This document shows, piece after piece, positions 1-12,339 of a stretch of 64,000 nt of DNA. The DNA is from Hyaloperonospora brassicae. Taxonomy: Eukaryota > Oomycota > Peronosporomycetes > Peronosporales > Peronosporaceae. A model generated the notes under the pieces. It was not told the origin of the DNA, made no database searches, and saw only the letters and a list, made by a program, of their open reading frames with translations. A program made the position numbers and the translations under genes. Each line of letters opens with the position of its first letter. Positions within the stretch are counted from its first letter, which is position 1. The stretch covers positions 62,001-126,000 of the forward strand of contig CANTFL010000861.1 in NCBI GenBank assembly GCA_947650285.1, in the 5' to 3' direction.

Positions 1-327
1 GGCAGCTTGATGTTCGGGGCGCCACGACCACGTGGCGTCTTTCTTCAGAAGTGACGACAGGGGCTGTATAGAACCGGCGTAATCCTTTGTGTACTTGTGC
101 AAGTAATTAGCTAGACCGAGCCATTGACGCAACTCCGTAAGAATCTTGGGAGTGGGCCAAAAACAGATTGACGACACCTTCTCTGGATCATCTCGGACAC
201 CCGATTTGCTCACGTAGTAGCCCAGCACCGGAATCTCCGGTGCACAGAATACGCGCTTCTTAGAATTTGCATATAACTTGTTGACCCGTATGACTTGGAA
301 CACCTGATTCAGGTGTTGAAGGTGAAC

Positions 328-1704
<1,377 letters not shown>

Positions 1705-3404
1705 AGCGAGGAGACATCGTCACTCGTGCGTAGGATCACGAAACAAGCGGTACGGAGAGGGCCATCGCTCACTCTGTGTACCGCCGGCGTCGTGGATGTA
1801 CGGTCCACGACTGTAACGTTCAGCCAATCACTTGGAGACACCAAGAGATGGGTGAACACTTCGCTGACGTTGAACTTGCTTCGACGTCTCACTAATCTGG
1901 CCAACCAGTCGATCTGGGGCTTGTATCGTGCCAAGAATGGCATGCCCATGATGCAATCGAATGCATAATTCATTTCAATCACCAAGAAATTGTCGTTGCT
2001 GCGAAAGCCGTCAAACGTGTGCGGCAACGACACTTCGCGCCGCGATACGCGGCGTGGTTTCCCGTCAGCGAGCTTGACAACAACTTGGCCAGGTCCCTCG
2101 TGGACCTGGATGCTGGGTGGCAGCATTGACACGCAGGATTTACGGAAGATATTGTTTGTCGCTCGTGAATCCAGGAGCGCTCGCATAGGTCGCCGGATAT
2201 CGACGACATGTAGATTAACAATAATCAGGCGTATTTCATCACTCGTTGTGGTGGCATTTGACCGTGCACGCAGCACTGATGGGCTGGGAGGTCGGGCTGC
2301 CACCGGTGGACCCGGACCTTCCTTTAAATTAGTAGGGCGCCCTGCACCTACTGGTCTCGTCCGTTTTTTTGGACGAGTTAGCGGAGCACCTCCCTCATGA
2401 TGGGTGTTCGTTGTATGTACTGACTTCGGTGCTGGCGCGCGGCATTCAGCCGCGCAATGTCCCGGCTTTCGGCATCGAAAGCAGATCATCTGACTTCCGA
2501 TACGGACGTCGCCCTTGTAGGACGTAGCGCGTCGTCGGTCACCCGACGACTCAATTACATCGATCTCCATAGGTTCCGGGCCCGCTGATCTGACAGCGGT
2601 AACAACTTAAGGCTTGGTATAGGCCTTAGTGACTCTCAAGTCCTCACGGAGGGCGATAGCGAAAGCCTCCTCCAACGTGGCAGGCTCCGCGCGTTCCAGC
2701 GATAGACGAGTCTGCCCTTCACGCGTCCCATCGACAAATACGTTCACTTGTGTTTACATGTCCATGGGATGCGTGATAATGCACGACTTCAGATGTCGAG
2801 CCATCTGTACGTAGTCGCGTATGGACATCTTACCCTGTCGCAAGGACAGGAACCTCGAACGCATAAACTTCTCTTCCTGTGGCGGCTTGAAGGCGAGTTG
2901 AAGGTCACTCTGGATGGCTTTCAGAGTGGGGAACGCGTACTCATCCACAACGAGTTTACTCAAGGCCCACTCCTTGGCTTTCCCAGCGAGACGGGAAAAA
3001 AGGGAGTTGACCTTTGCTTGAGGAGCCTCGAGAAGTCTCGAGGCGATAGCAATGTCAACTTCTCGGAACCAACGCGACAACATCAAGCGTTCTTTTTCTT
3101 CGCCAGAGTATACGGAGGTCTCCATCTTCACCGCATCGTTCCGTGAAGTCCGCGAGGGAGTTAAACCTCGCCGATTGGATTCGGCGAGCTCGCGAGCCAT
3201 ATAGTCGTGTATGGCGAGACGCTGTCCATCAGGAGTCGCTGATATCATCAGCGACACAACGAATGCCTCTCCAGATATCGCCGCGAGACGATTTAGGGCA
3301 TCCCACTCAACACCAGTGAGATGGGGAAAAGTTGCGTGCTCCAGACTCACGTCTGGAGCGTTAAAGTACGACGAATCGCTCATCCCAAACTCGGGCATGG
3401 GAAG

Positions 3405-3422
3405 GACTACTAAGTGCTACCA
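3405..3422 (-). other. Primer-binding site of element A
   Basis: On the minus strand the LTR end (CCCCGTTGCA) is followed by a two-base spacer CC and then TGGTAGCACTT. The same spacer and TGGTAGC start occur after the 5' LTRs of elements B and C. A PBS beginning TGG pairs with the CCA end of a tRNA. The tRNA was not identified. Confidence 0.6.
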
Positions 3423-3424
3423 GG

Positions 3425-3745
3425 TGCAACGGGGCTAGAACAACCTGTTACTTAACTTGCACTATTGTTTTGAGGAAGCTCAAAGCCTAAGTCTTAGGTG
3501 CTTAGTATTTTTAACTCTGTTTATATTTTGTCTTTTAAATTATCTTAAGTACGAATGGTTCCCTTGGACTCATGGGAACCACTCAATCTACGTGCCTATA
3601 TCTTACTGGTTAATAATGGTGCTGAGCCCATTAAACCAGCTAAAAGATACGACGTGCTACTTTCGCTACTTCACAAGTACCACCCCTACTTAATTAACAT
3701 GTAAACTTAATCGAAACTACTCATGTAACGGGGTGGTCCATTACA
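3425..3745 (-). repeat. LTR between elements A and B (about 321 bp)
   Basis: On the minus strand this LTR starts TGTAATGGACC and ends CCCCGTTGCA. Its left edge abuts the PBS of element A, so it serves as the 5' LTR of A. Its right edge abuts a purine tract (GGGGAGGGTTGC on the minus strand) at the end of element B, which is where the 3' LTR of B is expected. Apart from the termini it does not resemble the 440-bp LTR of B at 10900-11339, so the shared-LTR reading is uncertain. Confidence 0.6.
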
Positions 3746-3907
3746 GCAACCCTCCCCACCGACGGGTACAAAAGGTGAGCAAGAAAAACCGAGCACGACA
3801 TCGGGGTACCCCCTCCATTAGGCGGTCGTCTGGGCGCCAGTGGAGAGTCGGTATCACAAGGAAATTGTGATCACCACTCCACCGCATCTCGCATTGTTAA
3901 CAGGTCC

Positions 3908-5382
3908 ATGCGGGGCGACTCAAAGAAGGCATAGACTGTTGCTGCGTCAGCCTCTGCGACAGACGACTCGTCGCCTGCTGCTCGTTCTCTGCCAGCATCA
4001 CCTGTTGCTGCAGGTGCAAGTGGTATCACACCTCGTGCACACAATGACGCCGAGTTAGGGGCCATCTACTCTGGCAAGGCAGATGTGTCTGACTCGAGAA
4101 TGGCTCCAGAGGCATTGCAACAACCTGCTGTGCCTCTTCCTTCAACTAAGAAACTGTTGAACGAACGGAATCGCGACTTGCGTCACAGTCTGTTTGGCAG
4201 TGATGATGAGTCCGGTGATGAGTAAAATTACTTATCACCACGATCAACTCGTGCGTCTTCGCACGAGCGCGTAGACGATGGCGCGAGACGTCGTCACTCA
4301 GAGAACCGTGGTACTGAGGAAGGTACGAAGTCGAAGCGTGGTGAGCTGAAGCCGTGGTGCTTGCCCGAACGGCTCATCAAAAGCTTGTCTCACGAGACAA
4401 GCCAGCGCCATCGAATTTTATTATTCGATGCGACCGAGCTTCATGGCTTGTCCTCCAGCTCGAACAACTTTCGCGCTGAGGAAGACTTCTATCTCGACGC
4501 TTTCCCTACGCAACGATGGTACTATGGTAACCAAAAACGTAACAAGACCTCGCTTTTGGCAGCGTGGAATGCGTTCGTCAAAACTGTTAAGAATTTTGGA
4601 CGTAAAGCGTGGCTCGGAAAAGTTGAGGCAGTATGCCTCAAGCTTGAAAACGAACGCCAACCAGTGCAATGTTCCGGCTGCCTCGATTGTCGCGTAAGGC
4701 AGGCATCTTTTTGCCTCGCATGGGGTGACCCTTGTGCGAGTTGTAATGAAAACTCGCAGCGTGCTTCAACGGAAGTTTTTTTTACCTAAGTTCGTCCTGG
4801 TGAAGGGCTCACATCTCGGCTGTAAAGCGGGAAGCGATTGCACAATTGCAATCCGTCTATAAGCGCCAGAAGCGCGTGTTTACCGGTGGGCCCGAGGACC
4901 AATCGGATGAGTCTCGTCGTACTGGCGGACGAGACCCTAAACGTCAGCAATCAACTGGGACCGAGGCTCCTAGCTATCATACGATGATAGGCACCCCCGT
5001 CAGCTGACAAGGTAACTTGTCCACTCCCCTTTCTTCTCGCGGTGGATCAAGATACGCCCCACGTGAAAGCATCGACCACCGTGTGAGTCCACCAGTGGCT
5101 CAGGTGGAGGTGGGAAGACCAGGTACGGCTCAGCCGCCGGGCCTGCAGAAGATTTTAAGTCACCATGAACGCGTCCTAACCGAGTAGAGGGGAGGCGTGG
5201 AGCACGAGTACAATCGTCGGCACGACTTGCTGACAATCGTGTGCCATCTCCGTACCGATCGAAAGAAAAACCGATCGGGCTTTGTGTTCGCTCAGCTTGA
5301 GAACGAACGCGAGCGTCGGCTCCTGCACGACGAGCTAGCGGCGGCTCGTTGCGAGACTGCGTTGTTGAAGTACCAACACTAA
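3908..5382 (+). pseudogene. Antisense gene in element B (homologue of the antisense frame in element C)
   Basis: This frame runs opposite to the element's own gag-pol. From ATG 3908 it stays in one frame to 4789, with stops TAG 3932-3934 and TAA 4223-4225, then continues in other frames to about 5382. Order of parts: MRGD start, Ala/Ser/Asp-rich segment, SLFGSDDE acidic block, stop, RASSHER motif, then the PERLIKSLSHETSQ core (4361-4789). The core ends in a cysteine cluster (C-x2-C-x2-C-x7-C-x6-C-x2-C). Downstream come SVYKRQKRVFT, GGSRYAPRES and a charged segment rich in Glu, Arg and Leu. Every block has a counterpart in the same order at 56334-54637 of element C. Function unknown; the cysteine cluster suggests metal binding. 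Confidence 0.55.
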
Positions 5383-7039
5383 AGTTTGGTCCGTGATAAG
5401 AAGAACATTTTGGGGATTCTTGAGTGTGCCGGCTGTCTCCGTTCTTGAAAGAGGCCTCGTACTGATAGTACGGGCGGAGAAGACCAACATAAAGCGTAGT
5501 ATGTGTGCGCATCCTACGAGACAACTGAATCGTGTATGCATTGCCTTTGCGGTGCAATACACGAAAGGTACCAATGTATTTCGGCAGTAGTTTACTACTG
5601 ACGACATTATTGACTGCATGTCTAGGTATATTTACCGTGGACAGTAGTAATAGGTTGTTAACCTTAAATGAAAAAACATGTATCTTCCATTCTTGTCTGC
5701 GTTCCGTTTCTAGCGGTCCACCGCGTTAGTGATGAAGTCCTGAGCGAAATGGACTACCGATTCTCGAGTCAACAGAAAGTTCTCTGCCGACTCGTCGTTG
5801 TGTCTTTCAGTGCGCTTTGTTCGCACTGATAAGAGATTCTTCTCTTCTTTAGCGAGAATATCGATTTCCTCGCTAGTATGATCATTGACGATACTGAATA
5901 TTCCAGCATCGTCATCATTGCCTGACGTAGCATCAGCTTCGTTGCTACTGCTAAGATCAGCTTAGTCGATGTCGATATTATCAACACCGGCGTCAAACGT
6001 ATCGGCGTGAGCGGTGATACGTGATGAGCAATAGCCAAAACGGTTTTTGCTCGAGCGATTCACTCCCCCACTTAACCCAGAGTCAATATGTATCAGGGCG
6101 TGGATAAGTGGGTGGCGTAAGCCCTTCACGTAAAACATTATATGCGTCGTGGACGCATGCACGGAGTTGTGGATGGCGAATTCGACCATCGGCAAGAGCA
6201 CACTCCAACTCGAAAAAGAGAAGACGTACCCTCGAAGTATTTCTTCGAGGACACGGTTTGCACTTTCCGTCTTACCATCCGTTTTGGGATGGCCGGAGAT
6301 TGACATCTTTAACCGTCTTACAAATGTGCGGAAGACGAATTATCAAAACTCCGCCGTGAACGGAGGATCACGGTCAAATACGAGTTCACGGGGCAACCCG
6401 TGAAGTCGAAACACTGTGTCGATGAATACACGCGAATATCCGTGTACAGTGATCGACTCGGGAACCGCAGCAAGATGCACCATCTTGCTGAAACGGTCCA
6501 CAAACACAAGAATACCATTATTCCTATGAGTGGCTTCGGGTTTCCCGGCGACAAAGTCCATGGAAAAAGACTCCCAACACCCTGCCGGGACCGGCAGAGG
6601 TTGCAATGGAGCGCGAGATGAAGGACTTTACTTCTACCGCTGACAGGCCTTGCAATAGCGAATTTACTTGCGCACAAACTGATACGTGGCCAGTAAAAGC
6701 CACGTCTTACCGTATGGTAAGTCTTTTCTCTACCACGATGCCCATCTGTAGGTGCATCGTGACATTCAAGCATGGTAGTCGCAAAGCATCATGCTGGTGA
6801 ACGACGACGCGAGGTGTGTATTCTGCAGCTTCTGTATAGTACAGAAACCCATTGCGAGTCGTATACCGATCCAAAGGGGAAAGAAATAGAGTCGTCAAAA
6901 CCGCCAAGGATATTTGGGATGGATTCACAAAGGGATCTATCAAGCGCAGAAGATCCTCGTCTCCTGTGTATACCTTCCGCACGTCGTCGAGTGAAGGCGA
7001 CGACGGCACACTGACTGATAGCGTCACAACAGTGGGCAA
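5000..7039 (-). pseudogene. Element B integrase and chromodomain remnant
   Basis: Broken reading frames on the minus strand together cover a Gypsy integrase. The H-H side of the zinc domain (ECHDAPTDGHRG) is at about 6730-6770. The catalytic core includes SMDFVAGKPE and FVDRFSKMVHL (6343-6606) and TESANRVLEE with the catalytic glutamate (5962-6306). The GPY/F-like end at about 5480-5557 is followed by a truncated chromodomain start at about 5000-5060. At least four frame breaks are needed to join these pieces, so the product is dead. Confidence 0.75.
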
Positions 7040-7662
7040 AGTCTCATTGTTGAACTGCGCAGTCGGCTAGAAATCGGGCCGACGCGAAAGCGCATTAGCG
7101 AAGACGTTAAGTCGTCTTGGTTTATAATCCACGGAGAAGTTTTATCCGCGAAGATAGACAACCACCTCGCCATTTTTTGCGAGAGATGTGGACCGTTCAC
7201 GGCCGTGCGTAGTGACGCATGATCCTTATGGACGATGAACGGCCTATCTCCTAAAAGATAGACACGAAACTTAGCCAGTGCATAGTTCATGGCAAGGAGT
7301 TTCTTGTTATGCACTGGATCATTGCGTTCAGCTGGATACAGCTGATGCGACTGATAGCAGACGACGCGCTCAGCGCCGTCTATGTCATACTGAATCGACT
7401 CACAGCCGATTTCGTAATCGCTGGAGTCACAGACCACATGGAATGATATGTCATGGTCGGCAATCTCGAAGATGGGCGATCGAATCAAGCTTTGGTTGAT
7501 ACTTTTAAAGGAACGCTGGCATTCAGCGTTCCATGACCACTTTACATTTTTCTTGAGCAAGCAAGAAAGATGAACAGCCATCTCGGCGTAGTTGCGTGAG
7601 TACTTGTGCAAGTACGCCGCTAGGCCAAGGAACTTCCTTAGTCCCTTGACATCGACTGGCAC
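7024..7662 (-). pseudogene. Element B RNase H region
   Basis: A 212-codon stretch holds the RT connection (VKGLRKFLGLAAYLHKYSRNY) and a Ty3-type RNase H. The first catalytic Asp is kept in VVCDSSDYEIG, and KKLLAMNYALAKF and HKDHASLRTA mark the later motifs. The frame is lost towards the C-terminus, where the readable protein ends in unrelated sequence. It normally removes the RNA strand during reverse transcription. Confidence 0.75.
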
Positions 7663-7867
7663 TGGCCAGTCGGTGATCGCCTTGATCTATTCGGGATCAG
7701 GGCGTACGCCGTGTTTACCCACGATGCATCTAAGAAGTGGTATTTCGCTGGCCACAAATACATACTTCTTGAGGTTGGCGCACAACTTATGCTTTCGAAT
7801 AAGTTGAAGGACTTGACGAACGTGAATTCTATGAACTTACACGTCCGTCTTTCCATTCATAGCCCGG

Positions 7868-8911
7868 CTATGGACGAACATATCGTCGAAGTAACTCGGT
7901 ACAAAATCCCGCACCGGTATCAACAGATTTGTGACACATCTGTTGAATGTTGCAGGAGGAATTACTCTGTCCCTGTGGCATCACTAGCCACTCACACAGC
8001 ATACCGCTGGGGGTGCTCAACGCTGTGTACGGGATTTCCCGTTCATGCATGATGATCTGATAGAAGCCATGCATCATATCCATGGAAGAGAAAATGGTAC
8101 TCTTTGACATACCATCTATGATCACGTCCTTCCTCGGTATCGGCGTCTGAGCCGATACCGTTGCAGCATTCGACTTGCTGAATGAATGCACAATCCGCCA
8201 TCCTCCTGTGATCTTTTGCACACAGAAGGTCGGAGAGCTGTGAGGGGAAGTTGATTCCCTCACATGGCCTGCGGCCAAGCGATCGGTAAAGAACTCATCG
8301 ATCGCTAGTACTTGTTCACGAGGAAGTGGGCATTGCTTCATGACAAAGTACTCCGAGCCCGGTTTGAGCTCGATCTCGTGACGAGTGCCTTTGTCTTTAG
8401 GCAACCCGCAAGACACGCATTCAGAGAACACGTCCTTGAATTCGATCAAATACTTATACAAATGATTTACCTGAAGCGACTTCCAGGATTCTAATGCATA
8501 TCTCTCAATCCGAGTCTTCTCATCGCTGACACTTTCGTCCATCGATGAACTGATGACAACTCGTTCGTTCTCAGTGAACACCATTGCTGACCGAATAGCG
8601 GTGACGTACTCGTCCTCCGTGAAGAATACACAGATATGATTGACCTTGCCACTACGCAGATCACGTAAGAACTGTTTTGATTCTAGCGTTGGCAATTGAA
8701 TTATCTCCGAAGCTAACTTCAGAGGCACAATCAGATCAATCGTATAAGCGCTTACGCCTGATCCGTCATTGATCAATACATTCGATGTCTCGACTAATTC
8801 CTGTAAAGTCACATCCACAGGAAGCTGAGGGCTCTTTTCCTCATCATTTACCACTTGAGGGACGTCTTCCTCAAGCACGTGGGGACTCTTTTCCTTTACG
8901 TCTTCTGACAC
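7868..8911 (-). pseudogene. Element B reverse transcriptase (frameshifted)
   Basis: A 347-codon stretch starts with an acidic linker and continues into RT: PLPREQVLAID, GHVRESTSPHSSPTF, GGWRIVHSFSKSN, PIPRKDVIID, MMHGFYQI and EWLVMPQG. Just after MPQG the frame is lost. Where element C reads [10 protein letters not shown] and YFDD, this copy gives QSNSSCNIQQ and no catalytic YxDD in frame. Confidence 0.8.
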
Positions 8912-8987
8912 TGTCTGTGTAACCGCATTCAGGGACTGATCGTCTATGGTCGACTTCCTAGTTGACCTCTGACCTCCGTGCTACCGA

Positions 8988-9866
8988 TCACCGACACCCG
9001 GTTTCTTCTTTCTCAGATGCTGCCTTCCCGGCATGCATCCCTGTCCCGGTCCACTCACCTTCGAGTGGTGTACCTTCGGCGCCACCTGTGCACTTGCAAA
9101 GTAGCCCGGGAGTTTTCTCCACAGTGTATTGATCATATACACTGCGGTCTTGTACAGTCGTGATAACGACCGTACCACAAGTGAGGCCATCGCACTCACT
9201 CGCAGCACACCCACACGCTTTTGGGCGTTCCAAGACGTTCATTAGATGGATATGTGATGAACGAGTGTCAGAAATCTTTACAGATCGATGCTGCCAGCTC
9301 ATCCTTGGCTCGTATATCCTAAGCCAAGGAAGACCTAGGATGACGTCGAACATGTCATCCAGATGCAGTACGATAAAATCATCATTTTACTGTTCACCTT
9401 CTAACTTGTAGTGGATTCCGACTACACGTTTCTTCACAGTGATCGATGCGCCTGTCGCTAGGCACACCTTCATCCTCGTCGGAGGGATCTCCCGCTCGAC
9501 GAAGTTCAGTCTTCCAGCTTCTAGTGACTGGAGACAAACGAAACTGCTCGACTTCCCACAGTCAACTAGGGCGAGAAGTGACAAGTCCGTTGTCACTTCG
9601 AACGTCAAGGTGATGAGGGATACCTCATCACCAGGTGAAGAGACACACAGTGACTGTGTGTTATGAGCAACATTCGTCAAGAGATTTTCAAATTCTCTTG
9701 ATGTTGCTGGATCAGTAGGGCGCTCCTCCCCTCCAGACCCCGTCCATTTTTTGGTGGTCCGCCTCTCTGTTGCGGCTTTGCAACAGCGTCGGGCCCTCGT
9801 CCCTAGTTCTCCTGGATGGTGGACGGTTACTACGCTCAGCACCGCGAGTTTCTGAGCGGAGGACAC
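8988..9866 (-). pseudogene. Element B aspartic protease region
   Basis: Two overlapping frames (9387-9866 and 8988-9353) cover the retropepsin. The active-site block reads ALVDCGKSSSFV, so the core is D-C-G rather than D-S/T-G. Then comes a flap-like ATGASITVKKRVVG and, in the next frame, FDVILGLPWL, the C-terminal protease block. A frame break separates the two halves. Confidence 0.7.
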
Positions 9867-10850
9867 TGCATTTATATGCGTATCGTCCCAGCTTGCGACA
9901 GCGATGGCATCTCAGCGATGGCTTGTAATTCGCAGGGCGAGGTTTCTCGACCTCGACATAATAGAGGTCCGTTGGCTCTGGACCTCCGACCGCTGGTCAT
10001 CTCTGTGGACGATAAGGGGTCAATGTAGTGTGAGCCTGTCTCACACTAAAGTCTTCCTGCTGCGCAGCAAGATCGCATCCGAGAGAGTCTTAAGCTCTCC
10101 GCGGAACAGGTGGTCCCTGACGGGACCATCTGAAAGTCCTTGAATGAATATTGCGATCAGCACAAATTCACTCACAGGATTCGGTATCATGCAACTTGCA
10201 AGGTAACGCACATGTTGGGCGTAAGCGTGAACCTTACGATTACCCTGTTTGGGTTGCAGGAGCTATGATAGAGTCCTGAACTCTGCCCTTCGCGACTCAA
10301 AAGTTCCTCTGAGCAAGGTCTTGAAGATCCTTAACAACCCAAACACGTTCGGGTCGTGCAACTTGAGATTCATAGCCCAGTTCCTGGCGTCCCCTGACAA
10401 GTACGACTGAGCAAATTCGACTTGCATTCGATCATCGTCGATGCGACGGGTCTAGATGGCACCGTCTACCTCGACGGACCATCTTAACAGGGAGTCTTCC
10501 TCGGCTCCCCGGTACTTGGAGATCTCTATCTCAAGAGACCCCCGTCGACGCTCACGCGTCGACTCTGCAGACTGAGACTGTTGCTGTCTTATAGTTTCAG
10601 TTCGCTGATGATCTTGTTGTTGCAACAAGGTCACCTGCGCTCGTGACTCATCAAGTTCTCGTTGCAAGAACTTGCTGATGATGGCATGCTGTTGGTTCCT
10701 ATCTCTTGAGGATAGCATGGCCCAGATAGCTTCTTCGCCAACGGTCAAACTCATTCGTTCGATTGCACTCCATCCGACATCGCTCAAATAGGAGTAGCTT
10801 TCACGGGACCCGTGAAAGCTGTCGCCTTCTTCATCTTCCAACATGTTCAT
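9867..10850 (-). pseudogene. Element B gag (broken)
   Basis: The likely start is the ATG at 10850 (MNMLEDEEGDSFHG), by comparison with the MNMLDD start of element C at 49217. The first 130 or so codons (to 10452) are open and hold a Gln/Arg-rich helical segment (LLQQQDHQRTETIRQQQ). Below 10452 gag matter continues in shifting frames to a zinc-knuckle remnant near 9880, where CNRCQKLGHYAYEC of element C has decayed (first Cys and His changed). Confidence 0.65.
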
Positions 10851-10879
10851 ATTGGGCGATGCGATTGTGGTCCTTGGAC

Positions 10880-10897
10880 GGACTACAAGTGCTACCA
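10880..10897 (-). other. Primer-binding site of element B
   Basis: On the minus strand the LTR ends CCCCGTTACA, then spacer CC, then TGGTAGCACTTGTA. The arrangement matches elements A and C. Confidence 0.65.
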
Positions 10898-10899
10898 GG

Positions 10900-11339
10900 T
10901 GTAACGGGGCACCGACAACTACGTACTGATCCACGAGTACGGAGTTAACTTTCACTGACAACAGTGAAGGCCAGTCCCCTGCTATGTATTACACTACTAC
11001 AGAGGAAGGTAAGCGACTAAGTCAAAGGCTATAGTTGTCGGGAAAGTAAAAATGTTGTTAAATACTATTAAGTCCCATCACTCTTGTTGTTTCTTTGTCC
11101 TGACTTTATTATATTAATATAGCTAAATGTATGATGACGTCAACTCACCACCTATTACGCGCGTCTAGAAGCGATTGGTGGGTTGACATCTTCTCAATAT
11201 CAACCAATGAGTAGACCCTTCGATCATCTTAAGAATATAACCATGCTTAGTGATATTGTTAGAAGAATATTCAATGTAATATTCTTCATTGTCATTTTCT
11301 TTTTGATGACAATGTCATGTAACGGGCTACCCTGTTACA
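10900..11339 (-). repeat. 5' LTR of element B (440 bp)
   Basis: On the minus strand it begins TGTAACAGGGTAGCCCGTTACA and ends GTGCCCCGTTACA. Internal blocks such as CATTGGTTGATAT, CAACCCACCAATCGC and AGACGCGCG match the 392-bp LTRs of element C, so B and C share a family. The outer edge (11340 on) lies against a dispersed 74-bp repeat that also occurs at 23961-24032. Confidence 0.8.
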
Positions 11340-11413
11340 GTTGGGACACAGTACCGGTCGCGACTAGTGAAAGCAACAGGTCAGTACTTACTGTTGATGA
11401 CGATCGTGTCGTT
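11340..11413 (+). repeat. Dispersed repeat copy 1 (inverted relative to 23961-24032)
   Basis: The 74 bp outside the element B LTR match the reverse complement of 23961-24032 with about nine differences by eye. Shared blocks include GACGATCGTGT, CAACAGGTCAGTA and CACAGTAC. It is probably a fragment of an older element into which B inserted. Confidence 0.6.
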
Positions 11414-11957
11414 TAAGTTTGCGAACGTTGTGTAAAAACCGTTAATTTAGGGCTGCAGGAATTGTAATAGACACACCTAATAATGTATTTGATGACGAAA
11501 TAAATCTTTTTTGAACTCGAGGAGACTTTCTTTGCTTTTCCATTTATTGTTTAATTATGAATGCCGCACCGTAAAATTCTTGCAGCATGGCAACACTGGA
11601 AATGCGCAGCAGAAGCTAAAAATGAAGAGTATGTATATGATTCGAATTAAAAGAAGTTGTCAAAGCTGAATGTAATTGCGTAGTAAATCGATGCTATTTT
11701 ATAGAGCTCTAATCACTGCATCTTCAGTTTATTATAAATGCAATTGATCCTCTTGCGTGGCACACGTTTGGAGTGGTGCTGAGAACCTCGATACTTGTCG
11801 TGCCTTGTGGCCCTGGAATTAAAGGAGCCATTATGTTTCCTCAGCCAATTGGCTGTGCAACAAATGCACTGTACCTCTCGTCGGTCGAATATGTAAGGCG
11901 GTAACATGTTTTGCTACTGTGCCCCGCTTGCGTGCACGACCGGCTGTTGTTCGTATA
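11414..11957. other. Intergenic, no convincing gene
   Basis: AT-rich sequence between the Gypsy and Copia elements. A 64-codon minus-strand frame (11713-11907) contains paired cysteines (CICC) and a basic tail that faintly recall a transposase zinc ribbon, but this is not enough to call it. Confidence 0.5.
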
Positions 11958-12142
11958 TGTAGGCACGTATGCGTGTTGCAGTAGAAAGACGATAACTTTC
12001 ATTTTAGTAATTTCATTCCTTCTCTTCTACCAATAATTTCCTTAACGCTATCATCACCACTCATCTTGCCAAGCAGCTATTCTGCCCTCTTCCTATCCAA
12101 CGGATGACGCTAATTGTAAAATCGCGATAAACCTCCGGCCCA
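11958..12142 (-). repeat. 3' LTR of Copia element 1 (185 bp)
   Basis: It starts TGTAGGCACGTATGCG on the plus strand and pairs with an equally long copy at 21712-21896. The block CTATCATCACCACTCATCTT is shared exactly. Identity is roughly four-fifths by eye, so the element is old. No target duplication was found. Confidence 0.75.
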
Positions 12143-12339
12143 CCTAAACGCATATCCTTCGCTTTTCTACACTCCTACTCGAGTATGGATCCGCTTTCGA
12201 CTCTTTCTCTTTTCCTCTTTCGTCCGTTTTCCTTCGACCTTTAGCTTCTCAAGCGAGCCCCTGCCCTTGTTGCGACTATGAAGCCCCTAATCGCCGACTG
12301 TCTCCTTCTTTAGGTCCTCATCCGCGACGCGCACGTACT

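Larger units (their letters stand above)
3746..10899 (-). mobile_element. Ty3/Gypsy element B with chromodomain, internal region
   Basis: This is a complete but degenerate Gypsy (chromovirus-like) internal region on the minus strand. The order from 10899 downward is PBS, gag, zinc-knuckle remnant, protease, RT, RNase H, integrase, start of a C-terminal chromodomain, then a 3' region carrying a plus-strand antisense gene (3908 to about 5382). All pol domains are split by frameshifts and stops. It aligns domain by domain with element C (48781-56766). Its 5' LTR is 10900-11339. Confidence 0.85.

Noticed and set aside
11713..11907. Minus-strand frame with CICC and a basic tail, possibly a transposase zinc ribbon
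   Set aside because: Too short; the cysteine pattern is incomplete and no neighbouring transposase blocks were found.
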